21,583 nucleotides of DNA, taken from Albugo candida. Its lineage: Eukaryota > Oomycota > Peronosporomycetes > Albuginales > Albuginaceae. The stretch is taken from positions 1-21,583 of the forward strand of contig CAJNAR010000113.1 of NCBI GenBank assembly GCA_905220665.1, read 5' to 3'. Positions 10,140 through 17,321 of the stretch are shown piece after piece (position 1 is the stretch's first letter; the number at the start of each line of letters is the position of its first letter). The translations under genes were made by a program, and so were the position numbers. The notes under the pieces were generated by a model. It was not told the DNA's origin. It saw only the letters and a list, made by a program, of their open reading frames with translations, and made no database searches.

Positions 10140-10440
10140 TTTCATGACAACGCCAACCAAGCTGAGGTTGAAACTTGGTAAACCATGGTTTTCCCAAGAT
10201 GACGTCATGAGCAGAGCCCAATGGCCATTCCATGACTTGTAAACTGCAAAATCTGTATCGATCGAACACGGTAGTCACAGCACCATTTTTAATGGAGCGG
10301 GCTCAAGTGGAAGTTCCAATAAATCGTGTAACTTGGGAGACACCAGATTGTGTCAGTTTCTTCACCAAGCCGGGACGAACAGCATTACAGGTTGCACCGC
10401 TATCAAACATTATAGTGACAGGTGTTCCATCACAAGTTCC
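10140..10440 (-). pseudogene. Gypsy aspartic protease
   Basis: VTIMFDSGATCN carries the DSG active site (Asp codon 10404-10402), and a C-terminal segment reads SAHDVILGKPWF (about 10215-10180), the family's DxILGxxW pattern. This protease cuts the Gag-Pol polyprotein. The active-site frame ends early at a TGA near 10300, and the second half continues in another frame. Confidence 0.82.
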
Positions 10441-10553
10441 TTGTTTACGAATAACTTATTCTCTGGATGCACCGGATCCATAGTCGACGTCGAAATCTCT
10501 TCCATTTCGACAATTTTCGCTTCGTTCTCGTAACTTGTAATAGAAGGTAACGA

Positions 10554-11471
10554 TTAAGTCGCTCTTGGAGACGTGGGATCATTGAGGCTTACAGCCGCTT
10601 GAACATGTCGAGCGCTATGAGCTTGCTTCTCTTTTTTCTTCAGCTTGTAACAGTGTTCGATGACGTGACCGGGCTTCTTACAGTAGCGACATTTCTTCGA
10701 CGAAGAAGCTGATGATGATGTGGAGCGACTAGGTTTGGTAAATCCTGAGTCAATCTCCCTTGGTTCCGGGTCACTCTCGTGCACGCGCGGTGATGCAGGT
10801 TGTTGATGGTGATAATGTTGATTGAAAGTTGCACGTGATCGTCTTGCGAGTATACCGGTGAACGGTAGTTCTTCCCGCGGACACGATGAGGTCGATCATA
10901 CTCCAACGCAATCATCATAGCTTGTAAAATTGTGGCACACCGGCGGTATTGCACTTCTTCCCGTGTGGGACTCACTAGTCCTCGCGTAAAGAAGGTACTT
11001 TTATCCAACTCGCTCATTTCCGTAACTTACATGATAGCTTCATGGAAACGTGAAATATAAACTTCCACGTTTGGACAACTTTTCTGTTTGAGTGGGTACA
11101 ATTGATCACGCAAGCGTTCTTGCAGATTAGGGGGCACAAATTCTTCATTTACTTGAACGATGAGGTCTTGCATGACTTTGATAAATGGCTTGTTCAACTT
11201 GTACCAAGCTGGGGCATTTTCTTTGGAATTAGCGGTCGTGATTACCAAAATATGAGCGCTTTGACTGACATCGCGCTAGTCAATACTCTTTGCTTCGAAG
11301 TACTGAGCCAGTTGCTCAAAGTACAGATCCACAGACTCGCCGATTTTACCATGGAATTGAGGTAAGCTGATCCCTTCAACTTTTATTTCACGCTTGGTCA
11401 TAGCTTCAAGCAATTGCTGTTTTTTTTTCGACTAATTCGATCGTCGTTTTTGTGATGGCGTCGGGGGCCAT
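10554..11471 (-). pseudogene. Gypsy gag with CCHC zinc knuckle
   Basis: The likely start is the ATG at 11471-11469 (MAPDAITKTTIELV), followed by a run of nine A (minus strand, 11428-11420) that puts the next part out of frame by one base. Then come LPQFHGKIGESVDLYFEQL (gag capsid start), an in-frame TAG at 11278-11276, WYKLNKPF, FVPPNLQERLRDQLYPLKQ and an in-frame TAA at 11029-11027. ELDKSTFFTRGLVSPTREEV follows. After another frameshift near 10790 there is CRYCKKPGHVIEHC, a CCHC nucleic-acid-binding knuckle at about 10690-10650. Gag forms the intracellular particle that packages the RNA. Confidence 0.87.
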
Positions 11472-11636
11472 CCTTGGGGTTCAATGACGTCATGATAACC
11501 GAAAAAACAAAAAATTCCAACCAAATAGAGCCGGAACAAACGACAAACACTCGGTGAGCGGCTTTCCCAGTGCCGTGACGCTAAACGGCGCGTAAGAAAA
11601 ACTCCTTCCGGACGACCAACGACCTTTATGTTATGT

Positions 11637-11656
11637 GACCAACAAGTGCTACCAGT
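11637..11656 (-). other. Primer-binding site of the gypsy element
   Basis: Directly inside the 5' LTR the minus strand reads AC and then TGGTAGCACTTG. The TGGTAGC start matches what a tRNA 3' end (...GCTACCA, as in many initiator Met tRNAs) would prime. Only the first seven bases fit that tRNA, so the primer identity is uncertain. Confidence 0.5.
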
Positions 11657-11840
11657 TGTAACGCCGGCACGAGGAAGTGAGAGGAAGCAAAGGAAGATAT
11701 TTGCTGGCGGAGCTCAATTTGATAAAAAATGAAAAGTGAGATTTTTTTAATTAAAGGATCCTGGTTCATCTAACTGATTGGCTAATCCAGTTCTCCAACT
11801 ATATAGAACTATGCATGCATGTACAATGGAGCTTGTTCCA
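11657..11840 (-). repeat. Gypsy 5' LTR (right), 184 bp
   Basis: It pairs with 6688-6871 at about 90% identity and equal length. On the minus strand it carries a CCAAT-like GCCAATCAG and a CTATATAG TATA-like box, plausible promoter parts. Its outer end reads TGGAACA in minus orientation, versus TGTAACA in the other LTR, so the outer end has mutated. Confidence 0.94.
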
Positions 11841-11845
11841 ATAGT
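11841..11845. repeat. Target-site duplication ATAGT, right copy (gypsy)
   Basis: This is an exact copy of 6683-6687, directly outside the right LTR. Confidence 0.93.
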
Positions 11846-12122
11846 GCTGACGTACGCCTAGGTAAGGGACAATACGATAATATGATAGCACTGTCCCCTA
11901 CTTATCGATGTCAACTATTTTGCGCTCAATTCGCAACCATTCAGCTTGCGTTCTTTTTTGTTCGTTTTTGATCATTCTTGTTAGACTATTTCATAGTTTA
12001 CAGTTCGTTCCTAATATTTCATTGTTTACGGGTAATTCATGACACAAGAACCTCCTATTCTATAAAATTGGTCCTGTGGGTCCTGTTGTTGCACTTTTGC
12101 TTCTTCGTGCGTTGTGTCTTAC
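11846..12122. other. Host DNA between the two retrotransposons
   Basis: This 277-bp stretch, rich in T on the plus strand, holds the hairpin near its left end and no open coding frame. If the splice donor at 12122-12121 (minus strand) is real, this is intron or downstream sequence of the gene split by the copia element. Confidence 0.45.
11862..11901. repeat. Hairpin-forming inverted repeat in host DNA
   Basis: GTAAGGGACA (11862-11871) and TGTCCCCTAC (11892-11901) are reverse complements with one mismatch, around a 20-base AT-rich centre. It could be a foldback or MITE remnant, a transcription terminator-like stem, or chance. Confidence 0.45.
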
Positions 12123-12163
12123 CCTCCTGCAACGGCCCACATCTTCTTTGCATGGGTGAATCC
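12123..12163 (-). pseudogene. 3' end of the copia-interrupted exon, with splice donor
   Basis: In frame with 16756-17054 after removal of the element, this codes FTHAKKMWAVAGG (the F is shared with the target duplication). It ends at a GT donor (minus strand, 12122-12121) in the context GGAGG|GTAAGA. If unspliced, TAA at 12121-12119 would end a 112-residue protein instead. The downstream exon was not identified. Confidence 0.45.
12159..12163. repeat. Target-site duplication AATCC, left copy (copia)
   Basis: AATCC directly precedes the left LTR and is repeated exactly at 16756-16760 after the right LTR. Confidence 0.9.
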
Positions 12164-12413
12164 TGCTGTCGAAGCAGCGCCTTGGCCAGCAAAAACACTT
12201 ACCGGTAGGTACCGGTGAAAGCAGTCAATCAAATGATGACTGCTTGAAAGTGCCAGCTTCAAACCTGTTTCAAGATGGGCATCGACGTGGCAGTCGCTGA
12301 TTGGTAGTAGCAGAAGGCTTAGACTAGCAGTAGCAACAGAGTTGGCGAACTAAGGACCTTAATAAACATCAAGTATTTTACTATCAAGTGCTCAAGGGAC
12401 CTTTATTTCTTTA
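12164..12413 (+). repeat. Copia 5' LTR, 250 bp
   Basis: It starts TGCTGTCGAAGCAGCG and ends ...TTTCTTTA. The boundaries come from alignment to 16503-16755 and from the flanking AATCC copies. The terminal dinucleotides are TG...TA rather than TG...CA. It contains ACCGGTA-GG-TACCGGT (12201-12216) and a 9-bp perfect stem AAGCAGTCA / TGACTGCTT (12219-12227 and 12237-12245). Compared with the 3' LTR it has about 8 extra bases near 12290-12300. Confidence 0.92.
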
Positions 12414-12429
12414 GGTTTTGAGCTCAAGC
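12414..12429 (+). other. Copia primer-binding site, probably initiator-tRNA fragment type
   Basis: GGTTTTGAGCTCAAGC abuts the 5' LTR. It does not start TGG, so it does not fit a tRNA 3' end. It resembles the reverse complement of an initiator Met tRNA anticodon arm (GGTTATGAGCCCAA type) with about two mismatches. That is the half-tRNA priming mode known for Drosophila copia. The comparison is from memory and not searched. Confidence 0.55.
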
Positions 12430-12468
12430 ACCGTTTTTTCAACTGAAGACACCAACCACGCTTTCGCC

Positions 12469-13290
12469 ATGGACGCCTCCACGACCGTTCGTATCAACAA
12501 GTTCCAAGGGACCAACTTTCACACATGGTAACTCAAGATGTAGATGGTACTGGAGGAGCGCGACTTGTGGGATGTGACGAGCTGAGATATCAAGCTGGAG
12601 CACTGCGTCACCGTGATGGACCAAGCGACGTTCAAGAAGAAGTCGCGCAAGGCGCTCGAAATCATCTGCCTCGCAATCGAAGATTCGCAGTTGCCACTGG
12701 TTCGCTCGGCGAAGGGCGCGTATGATGCATAGTCACGGCTGGAGGGGCACTACGAGAAGAAGAGCCTAGCGAATAAGCTATTTCTTCGTCATCGCTTCTT
12801 CACCACGATGATGTGCGAAGGAGATGATGTGCTGGAGCACATCAACAAGCTGAGGAATATGGCGGAACAGCTCGATGCGGTCGGCGCTCCGGCCAGTGAA
12901 GACGAATTGGTGATCACGCTTCTGGGAACTTGAATGAGTCGTATCAGTTCCTGATCACGGCGTTAGAGTCACGTGCGGACTCACTGTCGTGGGAACTCGT
13001 GACGTATCCGCTGCTACACGAGGACACGAAGCGCAAGGAGCAAGGTGGCGTCATCGATGGAACCGCACATGGCCAAGTGTTCATGACAAGTGACCACCGC
13101 AAGCGCAAAGGAGTGTGGCAGGCACAGGAGGGCAGCGCTTACCACTACTGTGTTGAACAAGGGCATTGGATCGCCAAGTGTCCTGTGAGAATTCGCGAAA
13201 ATGCGGAGCGGCAGAACCCGCAAAGAGCAAGCGTCGCTCAGATCGAGTACGAATCTGGCGAGTATCCGTTTTCGGTTGGTGGGAGTGCCA
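12469..13290 (+). pseudogene. Copia gag
   Basis: It starts ATGGACGCC, encoding MDASTTVRINKFQGTNFHTW, the family's KFxGxNFxxW opening. The frame is interrupted by TAA, TAG, TGA and TAG codons (12529, 12541, 12580 and 12730 region), then by a 1-base deletion near 12929 before LNESYQFLITALESR. The zinc knuckle reads YHYCVEQGHWIAKC (about 13141-13182); the first Cys of CxxCxxxGHxxxxC is Tyr. At least some lesions, for example TGG to TAG in AYDAxSRLEGHYEKK, look like G-to-A transitions. Confidence 0.87.
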
Positions 13291-13299
13291 CCAAGTCGA

Positions 13300-13457
13300 G
13301 TGATGATTGGCTGGTCGACTCGGGGGCGACGCAGCACAGGACATACTCGAAAGAGTACATGACGAACTACAAGAAGATTACGCCGGTGGACGTACATCTC
13401 GCGGACGACGGCGTTGTTCAAGCTGTGCGAATGGGTGACCTTACCATGTCGATATAA
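13300..13457 (+). pseudogene. Copia protease
   Basis: DDWLVDSGATQHRTY carries the DSGA active site of the copia aspartic protease (about 13306-13350). A TAA at 13455-13457 stops the frame after GDLTMSI. The following codons continue in the same frame into the pre-integrase region, so this is a single in-frame stop. Confidence 0.86.
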
Positions 13458-14560
13458 ACGCAGCGTGGAATCAAGAAGGGTGTGGTTTCCGGTGTGTGGC
13501 ATATCCCGAAGCTATCGCGCAACCTGCTCTCCGTCGAGCGCTTCACGAAAGATGTTAGACCAGTCACGTTTGAGAGAGACGGGTGCTTTGCAGAGGCAAA
13601 AAGCACTAAGTTGCAGCTTAGTGCACGCATGGGCAAGGGTCTGTTTAAGTTGTGCATGACGCCTCTCATGTCTGACGAGGCAAATGTGGCAAGCTCGAAG
13701 GTCCACGAACGGGACACCACTTCGTACCTCTGGCACCTTCGACTTGCTCACATCGGTCATGGTGGTCTTGACGCCATTGTCAAGAAAGGCTATGGTGCTG
13801 GCATAGGCATCTCGTCGGTGAAGCAGTGGGAGCTTTGTGACTGGTGTGCTCTTGCATGCAAACGCGAGTGAGCTTCATGCCGAAGTCGCAGATGCGTGCC
13901 ACAAAACTATTTGAAGTCGTTCACAGTGATGTCTGGGGTCCGATGCAGACACCCACCTTTGGTGTAGTCGGTATTTTGTCACGTTCATCGACGATTACTT
14001 ATACTTGTGTGTGGTGTACTAGCTGCGAAACAAGTCGGAAGTGCCTGCCAAGTTTGCAGAGCTCGTTGCATTTGCTGAGACTCAGACCGGCACTTGAGTC
14101 AAGATGCTCCGCAGCGATAACTGCGGTGATTACAAATTGCGTTCGATGACCAAGTTATGCGGTATCACCCAAGAGTTCACACCACAATAACCCCCCCCCC
14201 AACTCAATGGAGTGGCCGAGAGGATGAACTGGACTTTGGTTGAAAGTGCTTGGTTCATGATCGAACGTGCGGAACTTTCAAGTGCTACTAGGGAGAAGCA
14301 GTAATGACTGCGACACTCCTCCGCAACCAGTGTCCCACACGTGCGATCAACCATGACAAATCTTCACACGAGGTATGGACAAAGAAGAAGCCGCTGCTAA
14401 AGAGCCTGAAGGTCTTCGCATGCCATGCGTATGTACATATGCCGCGCGAGAAACGGTCTCAACTCGACCCGCGGTCAATGTTGTGTCATTTCATCGGCTA
14501 CTCGGACCACGAGAAAACGAACTGGTTCGAAGATCAAGTGGAAGAATCGTTATGAGTCGC
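13458..14560 (+). pseudogene. Copia integrase
   Basis: Pre-integrase sequence VWHIPKLSRNLLSVERF is followed by the zinc-binding H...H and C..C pattern in LWHLRLAHIGHGGLDAI and CDWCALACK. A frameshift near 13860 leads into KLFEVVHSDVWGPMQTP with the first catalytic Asp. The second Asp is in LRSDNCGDYK (family SDNGGEY, here altered), and the catalytic Glu is in LNGVAERMN at about 14210. A run of ten C at 14191-14200 lies where a short PPY/TPQ segment is expected. The C-terminal KVFACHAYVHMPREKRS continues to a shift near 14525. At least four stops or shifts are visible. Confidence 0.87.
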
Positions 14561-14780
14561 GGTGCCCAGTTCATGGAAGACACGTTCGAGAGTGGCAAGC
14601 GCAGAGTTGCTGAAGACAAAACGGTCGAATTCAGCGAAGATGATGACGTTTCCGACTGCGAAGATCACATCGCTCAAAATACTGACACTGACGAAGACAT
14701 GGGCGACGGGTCGTTGGAGTCACAACCTGCGAACGAGCGTCCGCAATGGCAACGACCGCAAGCACCGCGACAATAACAGG
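14561..14780 (+). pseudogene. Copia integrase-RT acidic linker
   Basis: The frame reads RGAQFMEDTFESGKR and then an Asp/Glu-rich stretch (EFSEDDDVSDCEDHIAQNTD) to a stop at 14776. This is the low-complexity hinge usual between integrase and RT in copia elements. It has no catalytic role. Confidence 0.7.
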
Positions 14781-14919
14781 TGCGGCAGGCTCAGGCAGAA
14801 TTCCCGCCAGGTGCCAATCGTCATTCACTCACACATTCGCTTGAGTGGTTGTCCGAGCAGACATATCGGCAATGATGACGTCCATCGAAGAAGACGAAGA
14901 ATAATGCACTCGCGTCGTG

Positions 14920-15900
14920 TATTCAGTGGAAGATTTGCCGTCGTCGTTGAAGTCGGCGATGGAATCCAGCGACGCAAGCAAGTGGAAAGAAGCGTGCGAC
15001 TCCGGGTTCGAGTCTCTGCGCAAGAATAGGACGTGGGAGCTGGCACCGTTACCACGTGGTCTCAAGAATATTAGCAGTAAGTGGGTTTTCAAGGTGAAGG
15101 AGACCATGAGGGTCTCATCGAGCGGTAGAAGGCGCGTATCGTGGCGAAAGGTTCTCTAAAAGACATTCGCGCTAGTTTCCAATTCCGCGTCAATCCGGAT
15201 CATCCTGAGCATCGCGGCGCAGCACAAGTTGATTATCCACCTGATGGATGTCAAGACAGCGTTCTTCAACGGAATGCTTGACGAAGAAATATATAGGAAG
15301 CAACCGGACTGATTCGTCGATCCCAAGTATTCTGATCATGTGTGCAAGCTCAAGCGCGCGCTGCACGGACTCAAGCGGTCGCCACGAATGTGGAACCAGA
15401 CAATCGATGACTTCAGGCACAAGTTCGGCTTCAGCAAGTGCGAGATGGACCATTGCGTCTATGTCAAGTGCGACAGGTTGGCGATGATATTCGTGGTGCT
15501 GTACGTTGATGATCTCATTCTAGCATGCAACGAAGAGGACCTTCTCGCGGCTACCAAAGAGTGCGCTGAGTGACCACTTCATGATGTCCGATCTCGGTGA
15601 GCTGAAGTAATGCCTTGGTATTGAAGTCGAGCGCGAGGACAAGTCAGGTGACGTGTCAATGCGACAGATTTAGTTTCATCTATCGATTTTGACCATGTTT
15701 AGTATGCAAGACTGCAAGCCTGCGAAGACACTACAAGATCCCGTGCTCAAGCTGACGACGCATGTGTGCAAAGAAGGCTGCAAGCACGACAAAACGATGA
15801 AGGGTGTACCATATTGCAGAACGGTTTGTGCATTGATGTACCTGATGGTCGGCACGCGTCCGGATCTCGCTGCGCTGCAGCAGTCGTCTGTTTGAGCCAA
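14920..15900 (+). pseudogene. Copia reverse transcriptase
   Basis: PSSLKSAMESSDASKWKEAC opens the RT domain, then TWELAPLP and SSKWVFKVKE. After several stops, HLMDVKTAFFNGMLDEEIY carries the first catalytic Asp (codon 15247-15249). [20 protein letters not shown] is the palm signature. [13 protein letters not shown] carries the YVDD box at 15502-15513. A shift at about 15565 and stops near 15616 and 15670 precede the C-terminal YLMVGTRPDLAA. Catalytic residues persist, but the reading frame is fragmented. Confidence 0.9.
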
Positions 15901-16490
15901 TTTGCCTCGGACCCATGTCCAAAACACTGGCAAGATCTCAAGGGCGTACTCCGGTGTCTACAAGCGACTCCTACACACGGCATCCGTTTTTCGGGCAGCA
16001 GCAACGGTGAGCAGGTCGGCTATTCGAATGCAGACTGGGCAGGCGAGGTTGAAACACGAAGAAGCACAAGCGGCTACGTGTTTGTTCTCAACAGTAGTTG
16101 CATCAATTGGAGCAGCAAGAAGCAGCGCACAGTGGCGCTATCATCAACCGAAACAGAATACATGGCGCTATAGGAAGCAATTCAAGACGCAGTGTGGCTC
16201 CAGGTGTTCATGCAAGAACTCGCTGAATATGTAGGCGATAAAGCATTGAAGCTGTTTGCAGACAACCAGACGGCGATCGCGTTAGCCAAGAACCCCAAGT
16301 TCCGCAAACGCACCAATCACATTGACATTCGCTACCACTTTGTGCGTGAGAAGGTCGATGATGGTCAAGTGCTGCTGGAATACTGGCCGACGCAAAAGAT
16401 GATTGCATACCTCATGATGAAGCCAATTTCCGCTGCGCAGTTCGACTATCTTCGCAGCAAGTTGGGAATCAAGGCACCAAGCTTTGCTGA
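15901..16490 (+). pseudogene. Copia RNase H
   Basis: GYSNADWAGEVETRRSTSGY (catalytic Asp codon 16033-16035), KKQRTVALSSTETEYMAL (Glu), and LFADNQTAIALAKNP with HIDIRYHFVREKV (Asp and downstream signature) form the RNase H domain. A single TAG at 16171-16173 breaks it. The final frame reads through the polypurine tract into the 3' LTR to a stop at 16572. Confidence 0.9.
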
Positions 16491-16491
16491 A

Positions 16492-16502
16492 TCGAGCGGG
16501 AG
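16492..16502 (+). other. Copia polypurine tract
   Basis: CGAGCGGGAG lies immediately upstream of the 3' LTR start TGTTGTTGAAG, the normal position of the plus-strand primer. Confidence 0.65.
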
Positions 16503-16755
16503 TGTTGTTGAAGCAGCGCCTCGGCCAGCAGACACTTACCGGTACCTACCGGTGGAAGCAGTCAATCAATGATGACTGCTTGATAGTGCCAGCTTCATAG
16601 TGCCAGCTTCAAAGCGGTTTCAAGATCGGCATCGACGTGGCAGTCGTAGTAGCAGAAGGCTTAGAGTAGCAGTAGCAACAGAGTTGGCGAACTAAGGACA
16701 TTAATAAACATTAAGTATTTTACCATCAAGTGCTCAAGGGACCTTTCTTTCTTTA
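16503..16755 (+). repeat. Copia 3' LTR, 253 bp
   Basis: It aligns along its whole length to 12164-12413. Differences include a 14-bp tandem duplication (ATAGTGCCAGCTTC at 16583-16596 and 16597-16610), present once in the 5' LTR, and an 8-base deficit near 16640. The palindrome spacer is CC (ACCGGTA-CC-TACCGGT) where the other LTR has GG. Confidence 0.92.
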
Positions 16756-16760
16756 AATCC
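16756..16760. repeat. Target-site duplication AATCC, right copy (copia)
   Basis: This is an exact copy of 12159-12163, directly outside the 3' LTR. It is also the last host codon material of the interrupted exon. Confidence 0.9.
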
Positions 16761-17054
16761 AAGGCTGCTGCGACGACTCAAATTCCGACAAAATTCTTGC
16801 TTCAAGAATGCAGATGGTTGATTCCTTTGGGCCGATCCAGATGGCCTCCCACGCACTCGCACAGATACTGGTTCAAGTACAGCACTTGCACCAGCTGGAG
16901 CGCCGATTATGATGTCCAGCAAACGGCGTTTCTTGTGCGAAGAAGACTCAGCTGTACACGATTCCGCTATCGCTAAAATAGTTGCTGTATTTGATTCACT
17001 GCCATACCCCATGCGTGATGGTTGATCCAACCACCAATGATGGAAATCGGCCAT
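16756..17054 (-). pseudogene. 5' part of a gene interrupted by the copia element; product unknown
   Basis: The minus strand opens with ATG at 17054-17052 in good context (AGGGATGGCC) and codes MADFHHWWLDQPSRMGYGSE and about 80 further residues. It includes a nuclear-signal-like HKKRRLLDI and an AT-hook core RVRGRPSGSAQR near residue 70, so DNA binding is possible. I recognise no family. The frame now runs six codons into the copia LTR and stops at 16734. Removing the element and one target copy continues the frame into 12158-12123 (THAKKMWAVAGG) and then meets GG|GTAAGA, a strong splice donor. The interrupted unit is therefore probably a first exon of 335 nt. It is divergent from the RalGAP gene across 267 bp. 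Confidence 0.55.
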
Positions 17055-17321
17055 CCCTAGTGATTAACTAATTGACTTGTAAGCATGGCTCAATCTCAGT
17101 CAGACATTCGTCCAGATTTTCATATCAGGCTAAAAATTAGTCACTCATATCAAACTAAGGGAATTTTTTCCAAACGCACTGAGGGGATTTTAACGGTTCC
17201 CGAAAGAAATTAGTTATTCAGACAAACGGTTATATGTCCAGTACTGTACACTGGTTCAGGGTTAGTAAAATGCATCACATACCTTAGACAGAGTGTACCA
17301 CACGACAAAGCTTCTCTAAAA
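17055..17321. promoter_or_regulatory. Divergent intergenic promoter region
   Basis: This 267-bp gap lies between two outward-facing start codons: the minus-strand AT-hook gene and the plus-strand RalGAP gene. It must supply both 5' regions. I saw no convincing TATA box or core initiator. The role is inferred from layout. Confidence 0.45.

Larger units (their letters stand above)
6688..11840 (-). mobile_element. Inactivated Ty3/gypsy chromovirus (LTR retrotransposon), 5153 bp
   Basis: Two 184-bp LTRs bound the element, and a perfect 5-bp target duplication ATAGT flanks it (6683-6687 and 11841-11845). It is transcribed on the minus strand, so the 5' LTR is at 11657-11840. Domain order is gag with CCHC knuckle, protease, reverse transcriptase, RNase H, integrase and a C-terminal chromodomain. 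RT before integrase defines Ty3/gypsy, and the chromodomain places it among chromoviruses. I counted about 19 differences between the two LTRs (roughly 10%), so the insertion is old. Several frameshifts and in-frame stops rule out an intact polyprotein. The element lies in host DNA only 313 bp from a second, oppositely oriented retrotransposon. Confidence 0.96.
12164..16755 (+). mobile_element. Inactivated Ty1/copia LTR retrotransposon, 4592 bp
   Basis: Two LTRs (250 and 253 bp) and a perfect 5-bp target duplication (AATCC) define the element. Domain order on the plus strand is gag with zinc knuckle, protease, integrase, reverse transcriptase, RNase H. Integrase before RT identifies Ty1/copia. 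The internal coding is clearly more GC-rich than the host DNA on either side. Numerous in-frame stops and frameshifts make it non-autonomous. It sits inside an open coding segment of a minus-strand gene (see 16756-17054). Confidence 0.96.

Noticed and set aside
12119..12163. Reading the interrupted gene as a 112-residue intronless protein ending at TAA 12121-12119
   Set aside because: The stop overlaps an excellent splice donor (GTAAGA). Both readings are possible, but the donor is preferred and the choice is flagged rather than asserted.
13014..13502. 162-codon minus-strand open frame
   Set aside because: It is antisense to copia gag/protease, where plus-strand motifs (zinc knuckle, DSGA) are clear. 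It is typical of GC-rich antisense frames.
14191..14200. Run of ten C as a programmed frameshift site
   Set aside because: It sits in the decayed integrase with stops on both sides. Homopolymer slippage or a sequencing artefact is simpler.
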